64,000 nucleotides of DNA from Clonostachys chloroleuca (lineage: Eukaryota > Ascomycota > Sordariomycetes > Hypocreales > Bionectriaceae). Within the stretch, counting starts at the first letter, position 1. Each line of letters opens with the position of its first letter. The DNA lies in contig JBANAY010000003.1 of assembly GCA_037952775.1 (NCBI GenBank), positions 6,758,001 through 6,822,000 of the forward strand, given 5' to 3'. The notes below the pieces were generated by a model, which worked only from the letters and a program-made list of their open reading frames with translations, made no database searches and was not told the DNA's origin. Both the position numbers and the translations under genes were made by a program. This document shows, piece after piece, positions 46,986 to 58,970 of this stretch.

Positions 46986-47514
46986 ATGTCGTCAACCTCG
47001 ATATCATGCATCACGAAACCGGGGAAGGAGCAAGTCAAATCAGCATCTCGAGAAGGAAAGAAGGTCCTCGCTTGCGTGAGTTGCCAGCGGCGCAAGAAGA
47101 GATGCGATAGAAACAACCCCTGTTCGAGCTGTGTTCTGGTAACCAAGTCCTGGCATAATCGTTACAAGAAGATGCTCACTAGATAAGTAGCTTGGAATCA
47201 ATTGTACGGCAAGCCAGCCGGCACCACACCGAAAACGACGGAGGAAAAACCAAGAGATGGTTGAGAGACTTGAGAGGTGTGAGGAGCTGTTGAGACAATT
47301 GGCGGAAGGGAACAAGAGTGGCTTGAGGCTTGCGGGAGACCACTCTGAAGAGCGAATTTCATCTCTTGATTCAGCCATGATGGAGTTGCGAGAAACTTTG
47401 GAATCGCGAGAGGCGGATATCAACAGCTCGCCCAGGGAAGAAGCCGACAAGAGATCGCCGGACCAGGCTACTATTTCCTTTATAGATGACCTACAACTAC
47501 GCCCTGAGTCCTGA
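46986..47514 (+). pseudogene. Truncated Zn2Cys6 transcription factor
   Basis: Exons 46986-47138 and 47191-47514 (52-nt intron, GTAACC...AAGTAG) give 158 residues. The cluster CVSCQRRKKRCDRNNPCSSC is completed across the intron by LGINC, followed by a basic stretch (HRKRRRKNQ) and a coiled coil (EMVERLERCEELLRQLAEG). All six Cys are present. The protein then stops after DDLQLRPES, where the 400-500-residue fungal regulatory domain should follow; a frame just beyond (LSLAHLWQIFEAAMLPL) resembles its beginning, so a frameshift or deletion is likely. It may act as a DNA-binding competitor or be dead. Divergent from the ABC transporter, it was probably its regulator (inference). Confidence 0.65.
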
Positions 47515-48219
47515 AGGCCCACAGAGCAGAGAATAAATTGTCACTGGCACATCTCTGGCAGATATTCGAAGCGGCAATGTTGCCTTTGGGGCGGAATAAC
47601 GAGACGAAAGACGACAAGCAGCCGTTGAGAACTAGCTTCTTTAAACCCAGAACAACAAAAGAGTTGTGCACAAAAAAGTTCGGGGAGTGCTGACTTCTCG
47701 GAGACCACCCTGGCCGCTCTCCGCATTTCCTCCCAAACGAGACCCCTGCTGATCACACCACCCTCTCAATTCAGGTCACATTTTCGACCCGACAGCTTCA
47801 TTTACTCAACTGAAAGGGACATGCTGCGGGATCATTTACGAGATCGATCGGTCCGCCGGGAAAGTTTGCAGTCCGATGTGTAAGAGACTGTTGGTCAACT
47901 CGCGTTTGTAAAATCTATCTAAATGGTGTTTTGCAAGACGATATACCAAACGAGCTTTGTTTTTACATTAAGCGTATAAGAATTAGGTTCTAAGTCCTTA
48001 TAACATAACCTGTTGATAATGACTAGTGGGATTGCCATTCACAGCGAGCATATCCGAACATTGAACTCAGAGTAACCACTAAGCACACAGACGGGTAAGA
48101 GAAAGATTATTAGATTAGATTAAATGATTATTGCCGTCTTTCGTTGATAACAAACATTAAGAAAATTCCAGCTGGCTAAAGTCTTCGTCTTTTTTTAATT
48201 TATTAAACTAGAACATATT
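47515..48219. other. Intergenic, AT-rich
   Basis: Contains the likely remains of the zinc-cluster gene to about 47700, then AT-rich DNA without a gene. Confidence 0.5.
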
Positions 48220-49283
48220 TCAAGGCCTGGCCACAATTGAGAATACTTCCTCCAAATGGGCCGCCACCAAGTCGGCGCTTGAGCTTCTGAGCTCTGCCAG
48301 CACTTTCTCGTCGCCTGCACCCTCGCTCTTATCGTTGACAAGGAAGATGCCGCCCTCTGTCATGGGTGCCTTTTCCAAACCGGCGGGCTTCGCAGCCGAC
48401 AAGGAGGCGGTGTCGTCTACCGTGTATCGGGCATTTGTAGCATGGAACAGTGACCTTGCGCCCACGTCTTCCACACTAGAAGCTATAAATGTGTTGATGA
48501 ATGGGGCTATTATATTCCGGAGAATGAAACCCGTTATACCGCTGGATCCACGATAGAGAAGCGGGGTGTTGGTGAGACCAGGGAAGGAGTGAACAAAGCT
48601 GATCTTCGGGTTCTCTTTGGCCCACCGTTCCAGCGTAAGGGTAAGCATGGAGGTGGAGTGTGCAGCAGCGCGGGGGAGAGAGTAGTTGCCGGGTTTGATG
48701 AGACCCAGATCGTCTGTAAGCATGGGGCCTTCCAAGCCCCCTGCTGCGACGTTGTTCACGTGGGGATTTTCCGAGTTGTTTAACAGAGGGAGAAGTTGCT
48801 GGATAGCGCGAGCGCGGCTGTAGAATCTCGTAGTCATCGATGGTTCGAGACCTTCAACAGTGTCTGGAAGTTGTTAGCCTAGCACTTAGGAATTGAAGGG
48901 ATGTCAATGTACCAACCTTTTCTTCCCTCGAATGAGATGAAGCCCACAGAGAGAAAGAGGAGATCAACCTTTGTTTCATGCTTCTTGACGTATTCGGTGG
49001 CAGCATCAACATCTCGCAGAAGTGAGACATCTTTTTCAATGAAGTGAATGATAGCGGACCCGTCAGTTCGGCGGAGCTCTTCAAGAAGCGGCTCTGATTT
49101 CGTTGCGCTTCGACCGACAATGTACACGTGCGGAGATTTGCCTTTGGCAGCAGTGATAAATTGCTTCAGAGCGGCTTGTCCGATTCCAGATGATGCACCA
49201 ATAAATACGGCTGTTACTCTTTGAGGAATAGATGTGGGGAGTGCCGTCCCATTGGAGGCTCTGATTGTTGGGATGGAAACCAT
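48220..49283 (-). CDS. Short-chain dehydrogenase/reductase of a fungal SDR group
   Basis: Exons 49283-48917 and 48863-48220 (53-nt intron), 336 residues. The nucleotide-binding loop is VFIGASSGIGQAAL, a TGxxxGxG variant with Gly-Ala-Ser, followed by VYIVGRSATK. A strand LLFLSVGFI stands where the NNAG motif normally lies. The active-site region reads TRFYSRARAIQQLLP: the catalytic Tyr is present, but the residue four positions on is Arg rather than the usual Lys, as in other fungal members of this group. The rest (SFVHSFPGLTNTPLL) follows the family pattern. The substrate is unknown and no biosynthetic partner is adjacent except the decaying transporter. Confidence 0.82.
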
Positions 49284-50495
49284 TGTGAACTTGTGATTCG
49301 AAAACGGTGGCTGGTGATGTTTGTGTGTAGCTGTGTTGTTGGGGTAGAGTTCAAAAGGTGAGATGAGTTGAGTGTGATTGATGAAAAGTTAGATGAGCTA
49401 CTTGCGCAACAACCAACTATATACTAGTTGAACCTCAAGGCATCTTGGTGGCTTATGTTGGTTGTCATTCCATTCCGTGCTCAAATATCCTCATAGGGCT
49501 GGTTCGGTTATCAATCAAGGTGGAACCCCGAAGACAAAGCGACGATTGCTAAGCCTAATTCAGCCAATCAACAGTAGTAAAATGCTTATTCACAACTCTC
49601 GGTCAAAGCAGAAAGACCGAACGGCCAATCAGCTGCCGACATCGCTTCTGCGGCGGTCCACTGTGGGCCGAAGTACATAATCATCATCATCACAGCATTC
49701 ATCTCACAAATCCGGAGCTAAAGAGACTCAGCTGTCCTCTTAATTCCGCTCAAGTTCGGTGAGCTTACTCCGTAAATTTATGATCATTCATTACAATCAC
49801 GAGCCGGTGGTTCTGGTTGGTAACTCTACTCAAACAGGGTACCCTACACAAACAAGCTGCCCTACACCAACTCAAATGAATATTTGGTAATCTGAGAAGC
49901 TACCTACCCTATAGTATATCGCGAGTACTGAACGCAGATCGTTGAAGTTCCGGGAATACTAAATTGGAAATATTGATCTTGACCCTGTATATGTGTATTT
50001 GACGATTGATGCTAATTCTTTGAGTACATTATGCGAGCTCGCGTTGTTGTGAAGGTATTCTGTCCATAGACCTCAAAAAGGTTGCACAATCCCTTGATTC
50101 CCATTCAATACTATCAAATAACAGCAAGTTTCTTGACTGAAAAGAAATCCCATTGCTAAGCTATAAGCTTTAAGCTAACTTGTTAGAAAGCTAGCTTTAT
50201 AATTTACAACGTTGATTTACTATATTAGCGAAAACCACCTGATGTTTACCCCACGTGTAGAAAGAATCTGCGTAGTTATCCTAGGGTCCGATGTGAAAAT
50301 CGTTCCCGTGGACATCTCTAGGAATGTTCTGGATGTAACCGGGTCGTCTAACTTGCGCTCTGATTGTAGGAGCTCAAGCCCACTCTTAGAAAGCCGGTCA
50401 AGCCGAGGATAATCGTCTGTCAACGCCGATGTTTCTGTATGGTAATACCGATATAAGCCTGTTCGGTCGGGAGAGTTTGAGAAGAACTGCACGAC
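49284..50495. other. Intergenic, AT-rich
   Basis: 5' flank of the SDR gene. The part 49900-50220 is markedly AT-rich and has no gene-like frame; a minus-strand frame at 50220-50492 directly after the HET relic has no recognisable domain. Confidence 0.5.
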
Positions 50496-52290
50496 CTAAG
50501 GGGACGGCAACGGTCCAAGAAAAGCTCGATTGTCCTTCAATCTCAGAGCAAAGCATTCTCCGACTATGTAAAAGTCTTCACTCCATGGGGCAGACCTTAG
50601 GACGATAGGAGAATCGCAACCAAGAAAGCAGACAATCTTGTCACTTTTTTCGTACCAGGTGGTTCGAGTATCAACTCATCCTTGGTTGTTATGATGATTG
50701 CTCGACTCAAGAGTAATGCAAGAGAAAATTCTTATGGAAGGAGAAAGTTTCCTCCTTAATGTCGGAGAGATCTGAAGACGAATTGAACATTGAAGACGAC
50801 TCAAGGTATGATTCCCACTCTTGCAAGGGCTCAACTGTGTTTTTAGGGAATCTGTATTTCAAGTAGTTGCCCGTAATTGTTCGAGCGAAAGCACGCCACG
50901 ACATACTGTCTGCTGAAGCCCTCAGCTTGATCCATTCTGATATTTCCCTTATAGCCTTGAATCCTGTAACGTGATGCCTTGGCAACGTTGGGAACGGTGG
51001 TTTGGTATCCACCGGGATATGCCAACTTCGCCGCAATATATCCTACCGACCACCATTCTTCTTTCGTGGCAAAAGAAACTTCACATGCGGAGTATCCGGA
51101 AGCAAATTGCCAATCTACACTCTTCACGGTGAACTTGCTGATGGAGAAGTCAGGCACCCATGATGGGGCATCGACGGTTCGACCTTCGAGTTGACAACCC
51201 CTCAAGAGCTCCAGCCTTTTTACATGCTGAATATGAGAACAAACGAAATCGCGATAGACCTCACCAACTCCAAAAAAGTACTGGGGTTGAATTCTAGCCC
51301 TGAATGTTTCGGAGAAGAGACCCATCACACCATAGACGCTGTGCCGTTTATTTGAGCACCCCCTATCGTCTATTCGATGTAGAATATGGTGGATGGTATT
51401 CGTGCTGGTAATGGGGTTGACTAATTTCTCGATAGACCCTAGGCGACGTCTGGAAATCGCCAGATCCAGGGACAATTTACCCCAAAGAGCTAGGATGGCA
51501 CGGCAAAATTCGACCCAGGCTACCTCGTCGTGCCCACAGCGGAGGACTGCATCTTTTGCTAGTTGGATCTCTTGCACAGCCCAGACTCTGCTGAACTATG
51601 ATCGCTGTACGAGCGAGTTTCTTGTGCGCCACGTCTTCTTATCGTACGGCAGTGGTGTTCTGTTACAACACCAGTCAGTCTCGGTTGCTCCCGGGGCTGT
51701 GAAAGTCCATTTATCATCGTCATAACAATCTGCTGACCCGGAAACGCGAGGATATTTATCGCGAGGGTTGAATATTCTGATTCGGGTCCAAGCCAGACTA
51801 CCACCCGAGCGGCTTCCTTGTAAATAGTTCCCATGCGCTTAACTTGCTCATCTCTTTCTGATATGTTATTCTGATTGATACATACAGCATCGACCCAAAG
51901 AGTGCCAACAAGGTCGGGGAGCCGTAGATAATTGAGAGCACACTCGAGATTGACGCCTATCGAGATAGTCTTGACTGGTTCTGGTGGGGAGTCTAAGAAT
52001 CTGGGAACAACTAAAGCAGTGCGGGACTCGGTGCCGGTTCTCCAAGTATAAGACAGAGCTTCGAACGCGGTCGGGTTTCGATTCCTTGTCTCCTGGTAAA
52101 CCCACTAGTCCGGAGGCAGCGTCTTCCTCAAAGATCTTAAATCTACGGAGGGTCTTTGGGGCTTCTGTGACGGGACGAGGGACTCGTGAAATATGCTAAA
52201 CTTGATGTCATCGCCAAATTTGCCAGGGTGCAGTTCGATAAGTCGAAAGTGAAGTTGAAGGGACTTGCAAATTTTGATAGCAGTATGCCG
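50496..52290 (-). pseudogene. HET-domain (heterokaryon incompatibility) gene, multiply mutated
   Basis: Joined across frames the region recreates a full HET protein. From about 52270: FRLIELHPGKFGDDIKFSIF, then LRSLRKTLPPD, a TAG at 52107-52105, WVYQETRNRNPTAFEALSYT, then GTLWVDAVCINQN and MGTIYKEAARVVVWLGPESE. A shift near 51721 leads to PYDKKTWRTRNSLVQRS, a TAG at 51598-51596, FSRVWAVQEIQLAKD and on to EEWWSVGYI. A second shift near 51050 gives RRSWHIPVDTKPPFP to about 50760, and a third, at an A6 run near 50665, gives DKIVCFLGCDSPIVLR to the end. Both TAG codons stand where this family has Trp. HET proteins trigger cell death after fusion of unlike strains. The gene is clearly inactive. 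Confidence 0.88.
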
Positions 52291-53289
52291 TTATTTGTTT
52301 AAGGGTCGCCACTGTGCATTACTCTTCTTGTCCGGTTACTAAGACAAAGTACGGATGGAGTTATGAATTGAAAAGACTCAAAGAACAAGCAGCTAGGCTG
52401 CTAGCCCTGCTCGTCTTTAAGGAATGTTCAGCCTAGGTGAAGTGGTAAACCAACCGACCCAAAATGACACGCAATGACACACGCTGATATGATTGGCGCG
52501 GAATTTGCTTTAACAGGGCTGAGAGTGGGATTATTTGAATGTGACCACTCTCAAAGGGAACTAGCTGCTTAGCGAGGCAGCAAGATTTATTACCACTGGA
52601 CCAGATAGGAAAGCCTATAGTGGTTATTGGCTCACACTTCCCGAACTTCTCGAGCACTTTTGTTTGAGTTGCTTTATCTTGGCATCTCAGAATTGAGTAT
52701 CAAGACAACTACGGTACGCAGAGCGCAGTCCTTTCCATAGTAAAAGGTGTTTACTACGTGACTACGTTAAAGCTCGATGACTATAATCATATTTCCTGGC
52801 TGTAGAAAGTTGTCGGATATACCGGCACATTACTTCGCCTCACCATCCCCTAACACCAATAGGGAGTTTGCCGAATCGCCGCGGAAGCTCAGATAAAAAA
52901 GCAATAAGGTCGTCTTGTAGACATAATGTAGAGTATAGCAAAGGAAAAAAAAAGTGAAATGGGGTAAACACGTAGTTTCGGATTCTGATGATGCTCTTAG
53001 ACCAAGGTCCTACGTTGATTTGAAGTCAGACTTGAGCCAGACGAGCCTCGGTGGTACTCCGCCGATCATTTTTCAACGCTGACTCTTATTGAAGTGAAAA
53101 TCATCATTCGGCGGTTTTGATTGCTCAACCACCGATACCGGGGGCTTTCCCCAGATAGCTTCGGGAATACTGCGCGGAAGATTGCCGCCTGTAATCCACC
53201 AGGGCACCCATCGTATCTGCTGAACCGTTCTACTTCCTCTTTTTTTCTTTTTTTCAGACAATGGGTCATGAACGAATCTGCTCATCACG
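52291..53289. other. Intergenic, promoter of the MFS gene
   Basis: No gene-like frame. Contains A-rich and T-rich runs (about 52945 and 53235). Confidence 0.5.
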
Positions 53290-55028
53290 ATGCGTCCTAG
53301 CCAGCTCACCAAGGCCGAGAAGAGCCTGCATGATCAAATCAACATACTACCAGGTAAACAGCTACTTACAGCCTTTGGAACTCTTTCTGCCGCTCTACTT
53401 ATTGCTTGCATTGACCAAAATGGTATTTCGGTCACGCTTCCCACTATTTCTCGCGATCTCAGCGCGGAATCCACCATTTCCTGGGCTGGTACCGCGAGCT
53501 TGCTTGCCAACACCACCTTCCAAATGCTCTATGGGCGCCTCTCGGACATTCTTGGCCGCAAAACAATTTTCATAGCCACAATCTTGATTCTCTCAGCTGC
53601 CGACCTCCTCTGTGGCCTTAGTAAAAATGCCCCCATGTTCTACGTTTTCAGAGGGATTGCTGGCATCGGGGGCGGTGGCATCACCAACCTGAGCATGATC
53701 ATCGTCTCTGACATTGTGACACTCGACCAGCGTGGGAAATACCAAGGTATCATCGGATCCATCGTTGGCTTTGCTAATGTTATTGGACCTTTCATTGCCG
53801 CGCTTATTGTTCAGAAATCTCGTTGGCAGGGGTTTTTCTGGATGCTCTCGCCTCTCTCGGTATTGGCAGCGGTCTTGACCTATTTCTTCTTACCATCGAA
53901 ACCACCGACAGAAGCCTTTAAAGCTAGTATAAGCAAGGTCGACTGGGCTGGCGCTCTCTTGCTATCTGCAGGGGTCATCCTGCTTCTGATACCGATTTCA
54001 GGAGGTGAGCGTTATTCTTCCTAATCGTTGGGATGGTGACGTGATGGCGCTTGCTAATGAACAGGCGGATCTTATTTCCAATGGTCTTCTCCGATGATCA
54101 TCAGCATGCTCGCCATTGGATTCGTTTCCTTTATTGGTTTTATTACTTGGGAGTGGAAGCTGGCGAAGCTCCCTCTCATGCCAGGTTAGTCCAGCTACTT
54201 TCCCTCGTGAAAGATGGTTTCTCACAAATATTTTAGTGGACATCTACAAGAACTATGCGGTCTCCATAATGCTAACACAAAGCTTTCTTCTTGGCGCTGT
54301 GTATCAATCATACCTGTACTACGTTCCGCTTTACCTTCAAAATGCTCACCAGTACTCAGTCATGACATCTGCGTTGTTATATATGCCTATGGTTATCTCC
54401 CAATGTCTTTCATCCATTCTCTCTGGGCAATACATCAGTAGGTTTAAGCGGTACGGAGAAGTCATCATGTTCGGCTTTGGGACCTGGACTCTGTAAGTGG
54501 TATCAACAAGCTACCGTCAGAAAATCTGCCAGTTGCTCACTTTCATCAAATAGCGGTGCGGGACTTGCCTTGATATTAAGTAAGGACACGCGCCCTGCAG
54601 CCATTGCGGCAATATTATCTGTTGTTGGAGTAGGGGTGGGCAGCGTTTTCCAGCCAACACTTATCGCCCTTCAAGCCAACTCACCGATTTCTCGCCGAGC
54701 AATCATAATATCAAACCGAAATTTCTACCGCTGCGCCGGTGGTGCCTGCGGACTGACAGTATCTGCGGCCCTTCTGCAAGCTCGTCTCCGTTCAGCCCTA
54801 CCAGCCGAATACAAGTATCTTGCCACCTCAACATACTCCGTGCCAAGTGCGGGAGAGAGTCAATTTCCGGGTGTTTTGGACGCATACATGGCCGCGAGTC
54901 ACAGTGTTTTCATATTACAACTTCCGCTTATTGGCTTGTGTTTTCTTGGCACCGCATTGCTTAAGGATCGTGGTTTGGAGACGGCAGAGACTGCTCAGCC
55001 AAGCGAATCTGTCATATCTCAAGGTTAG
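53290..55028 (+). CDS. MFS multidrug-type transporter (DHA2-like)
   Basis: Four exons, 53290-54004, 54065-54184, 54237-54492 and 54554-55028; introns of 60, 52 and 61 nt; 521 residues. About 13-14 membrane segments suggest the 14-spanner DHA2 group. ACIDQNGISVTLPTISRDL is the family's first-helix D-x-x-I/G-V-x-L-P motif, YGRLSDILGRK the loop 2-3 motif A, and VFRGIAGIGGGGITNL motif B, with its conserved Arg. GVGVGSVFQPTLIALQA matches the later G-rich P-x-x-x-x-Q-A signature. It probably exports small compounds at the plasma membrane by proton antiport. No biosynthetic cluster surrounds it, so a product-export role is unsupported. Confidence 0.87.
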
Positions 55029-56180
55029 GACAGCGGCGAGAACCATGTTCGTTGCCGACAGGTCCATTGTAGACCGTGCAATGGAATCTCTTTATGAGTA
55101 TCTGTTAAGATGTTTCAACCTTACGGAGCTGGAAGAAAGAGTAAGAATATAGCTTCATGATGCCTCTAACCCTGCAGTTGACGATATGAATATTTGGCTG
55201 GACATTCCCTGTCCATGAATACAGTCATGGTTTATTCGAAAAGCTGGCGGGAAGTGAACAAGGGGAGTGTGATCTTACTGAAGAAGAATAGGATCCTGGC
55301 GCCCTGGCTTGAGGATCTCGTCCTGCTAGCCTTCAGACTTAGATGGCTATGAATTGTTTACTTAGTCGTAAAAAGATAGCGTGAAATCTTTTCTTAATAT
55401 CTCGGTTTCTACGTGTAAGGCTTGGATAAGAAACGCTTCGATTACGAAGCATGACTAATTTTACGGTCATTTGCTACCTCCGAGTCACATATCATCATGC
55501 AGCGTGACATCCAAGAGAGGTTGGTTCTTTGGATGCAGTTTCATGGGATTCTACTTTCCGTTTTGGAAATCTTGGCAGTTTCCAGATCATGCGGTGAGTG
55601 TGATCCTAGCGCGGGTTTTAAACAGTCAGTCATATCTGTGCAGGCTTGGCCATAAGCTAATGTAACTGTAGATGGATAGACATGCAAATGGACACTTCTA
55701 CTTAGACGGTGTGCACCTTTGTTCAAGGCTGTATAGTCTGGTGCGAGCTCTTGTCCGCCAAAGTTGCCAGCTATTATCAATCCTGGTCAGTTAGGGAAAG
55801 ACAACGAAGCGCAAGATTGAACTCCGCTCATTTAGAAGCATTAGCCCTGAGACGAGGGATTTGGTTCCAAAATTACCTTTTTTGGTAGACATGACACCGA
55901 CGCGTAATAATCATCTGACCCGGTGAGGGGTGGATATGGGCCTTTTGTTAATATTTCCCAATGGCGTAGTAAGCCGGACATCTGTGAGCGACTGAAACGG
56001 GTAAGAAGCAATGGGTTGCAGCCTCTGTTGTGCTGGAAACGGGGTCCCTTGGTTAAACAGATCGCCTTTCAATCGTTGGCGAGCTAAATATATAAAGAAG
56101 AGAGAAGCAACTAGAAGTTCAGTGATTCACGCTCGCATCTTTATTGTTCTTGTCAATCCCCGGCCCCTATTCCGCCCAAT
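55029..56180. other. Intergenic, no gene seen
   Basis: 3' flank of the MFS gene and promoter of the small secreted protein. A TATA-like stretch (aaatatataaag) lies at about 56087-56098. Confidence 0.5.
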
Positions 56181-56866
56181 ATGAAATCTCTCTCTGCCGT
56201 ACTTGCTTTTGCCGCGGCCCTGGCAACGGCAGAGCCAGATACGTTTAAGTTTGCCAATCTGTACATGATAGGTTCTGGAAACTTCACCAATCCTATTGGA
56301 GATCGCGAAGGTGCCTTCTTCACTCTGGATGAATGGACATCTCGAGACATAGCCTGCAACCCCGCGTTTAAGGCGATCCCAACTAATAGAGTTGATGGCG
56401 AATGTCTGCTGTACACCATGGTACCAGGGCAGGGAACCATCACGTCGCCTTATCCTTTGGACTTTTCAATCGATGAAATTGTCGATGAGGCCAACCTTCG
56501 CGTAACCCTCTATCACCAAGAGGACGGGTGAGCTTGTGCCCGATTGTGAGACCTTAATCTTTGATATGGTGCTGACGATTCCAAAAGTCGGAAGGGGAGC
56601 GCAATAGTGCCATTGATTTGTAAAGCCTCATCAGGCACTTTCCATTGCGACCAAGACTGGACCAACGAGCTCTTCATTACTATAGGTTAGATGCTTCCAT
56701 TAATGAGAAAGCTAGTTACTTAGTTATTTTTCGTAAATGTTGGTCACCTTACCCTATTATTGGGAAAACGGCAGGAGGTTCTAGTGCCCGACAAGTTGAA
56801 CTCCGTCTGATAGGCGCTGACCAAATTGACTCAACACCTGCTGGTACTGCGGACTTGCTATGGTAG
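56181..56866 (+). CDS. Small secreted protein
   Basis: Preferred model: exons 56181-56527, 56588-56685 and 56775-56866, 178 residues. A two-exon variant ending at the TAG at 56690 gives 149. The signal peptide is MKSLSAVLAFAAALATAEP. The mature part has four Cys (in DIAC, GEC, LIC, FHC), probably two disulfides, and beta-like stretches (FKFANLYMIGSGN, GTITSPYPLDFSIDE). The third exon (SARQVELRLIGADQIDST) prolongs the same kind of sequence, which is why I favour it. A TATA-like box lies about 85 nt upstream. No family recognised; an extracellular or effector-like role is possible. The gene stands between a transporter and relics. Confidence 0.65.
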
Positions 56867-57250
56867 TTAGCTAAAAACATAAAAGTTTTTCCTAACTGAA
56901 TTAAAATCTTATGAAATGATAGATGGAGACATTTTGCTGAGTAGTTCTGCTTGCTTAAGCCCGGTGCGTCTCTTTGCCCATGACCTAGATATTGGACACA
57001 AGTTGATACATTAGGTCCGGAAACTACAACCATTCCTCTGCATGCTTTCCGATCGAGGATCACCAACTCTAGTAATAATGATCATCATTGATCAAGGCGG
57101 TGCCGGTAACGTGAATCTGTATAAGCCGCCCAGAAATTAGCAAAGGAATCAATTCTGAATGATAGATAGTCTATGCTACTATTCAGGGTGATTGTGTCAT
57201 CTCTAGATGGGCTTTTAGAACGTAATGAAGTTTCTCCAAACACAAGACTA

Positions 57251-58970
57251 TCAACTCTGAAGTGGAAGACTTGACCATTCCAGACGCCAATCCTTGGAAT
57301 CTTGCTTACAGGGCCAGACTCGGCGAAATGCCCGCATGGGGTGACAGTCTCTTGACGTTAGTTCGATTCCCCGCTCTAACAGGTAGGCATCCAAACGTTC
57401 ATCTTGTTCTCTTCCTTCCTTATCCCGCGCTTCCTTGGCTTTGAGTCTTAGTTCCCTAATGCTAACCATGTTCTCATTATGTCGAGGAACAAGTTCGATA
57501 AGCCATGAGCGACTCAGGTTTGCGATAATGTCCGGCATCCTAGCCCAGACGTGGTATTACCAAACTCCCCCCTCCTGTGGTCCAGATTTTTAAGAGACTC
57601 CAACTTTCTCCCCACTTTGTCCGCGCAGATTATCTCCCAGATTGATCGTGCCAGCCTTTCGTCCAAGGCACAGTTCATGAACGTTTCACGTGCATGGCCT
57701 TCCTTGAGCCACTCGCAAAGTACCTCACAGGGTTTATCGTCCTCTTCATCAAATGCAGGCTGGTAAGTGGAATCTCGAACGACCCGCCAGTTGGAGCAAT
57801 CCAGGGTGAGGAACAGAGACCGGAGGCGGTTGAACCTGGAGAAGGTTCTATAAATGTCGGCTTCAAGCGCGTCAGATTTCGTGCGCTTGACAGGGATAGC
57901 CAATTCCTCTAACCCTGGACACTGGGCTCGAATTTGTAGGATATGCTGCTTCGTGAATATCATAGGAATGTCTCGTCGAAACCAACGGTTATCCACCTGA
58001 AATGGATTCTAGTATGGGCGTAGATCTAGTTTTTTAATCGTTTGCCCATGTCCAGACAGAACTGCGTCCAAGATGTCAGGGTCCAGAGGGCCGGAGACTG
58101 AAAGCTCATCAAGGGATTTGATTGCACCGAAAAATTCAACAGTCTGTCCGCTGTAATCGGGCTTCTGGACGTCGAAATCATCGCGATCCAGTCTGACGAT
58201 AAGGGTCTTTAGTTGAGGGAATGAACAGGCCCGAGATATCCATTCCATCACGTCGCCAGGTATTCCGACTGACTCAGCCCCAAAACCTCCACCAAGAGCC
58301 AGGTGATGCAAACAGCGAAAGTCTGTCGACTTGGCCCATCTCTGGAGATCCCCAGACAATAAATTGCGCACTGAGCCTATGAGGGAAAGAGAAGTCAGAG
58401 ATCCAACAGGCGATCCTGGAATAAAGCCCGGGAGACCGTGCCATGGTTCTGGCCGTCGAAAAAATCGTGAGTGCATATATGCCCTGAAGTTGATGATAGT
58501 AACTTCTGTCAAATTAGGAGCAAGACCAGATACAAGCTCCATCATCGCCGCCTGGTTGAAGTCGTCATCTCCATCTGTATCTCGGTCAGTACATGCGAGT
58601 TTAACACCATATAGACACGGAGACGTCGCCAAGGTCATTTCATAGGGATAAGGGGTAGCCCAAAATAATGTTCTCAGTCGGAATGTCATGTGATATAGTT
58701 TGCAGTGAGGTTGGTGCTCGTGGAGAGCATCCAAAAGACTGGGTGGAAATTGATTCTGACAGTCATATAATAGCCTGGCGAGACGTGGCAGATGTTTAAT
58801 CAAACCAACAACCGGGGCCCATGCCATATCCTCTTCAGAAACCTTCTGTATGACAGGCTCGTCGTAGATCACATAGACCCCAGATGGTATAGGCTCCTCC
58901 TGAGTCAGGATTTCACTCGTACCGGTGGCTTTAAACCGATCTGGCTCCTGGTATGATCTGGGCGGAGTCT
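57251..58970 (-). pseudogene. 5'-truncated F-box-family gene with stop and frameshift
   Basis: Three pieces align end to end with the C-terminal two-thirds of an expanded fungal F-box family. The first (about 58970-58012) has MAWAPVVGLIKHLPRLARLL and LDALHEHQPHCKLYHMTFRL; a TAG at 58011-58009 in the same frame interrupts it. The second (58008-57514) has RDIPMIFTKQHILQIRAQCP and LRSLFLTLDCSNWRVVRD. A frameshift near 57530 leads to the third (57538-57251), NLSRSWLIELVPRH to WRLEWSSLPLQS, the usual end of the family. No ATG or F-box precedes it: the frame runs open to about 58970, where a different truncated gene begins on the other strand. The gene is dead or a fragment. Confidence 0.8.

Noticed and set aside
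49830..49875. CCCTACAC repeats as telomere-like sequence
   Set aside because: Only two imperfect units occur, unlike the TTAGGG arrays of fungal telomeres.
46986..55028. Secondary-metabolite cluster (factor, ABC pump, SDR, MFS transporter close together)
   Set aside because: No polyketide synthase, peptide synthetase, terpene synthase or P450 lies in or near it, and the factor, ABC and HET genes are broken.
57340..57400. TTCGATTCC resembling a tRNA T-loop
   Set aside because: No acceptor, D or anticodon stem can be folded around it, and it lies inside the F-box-family relic.
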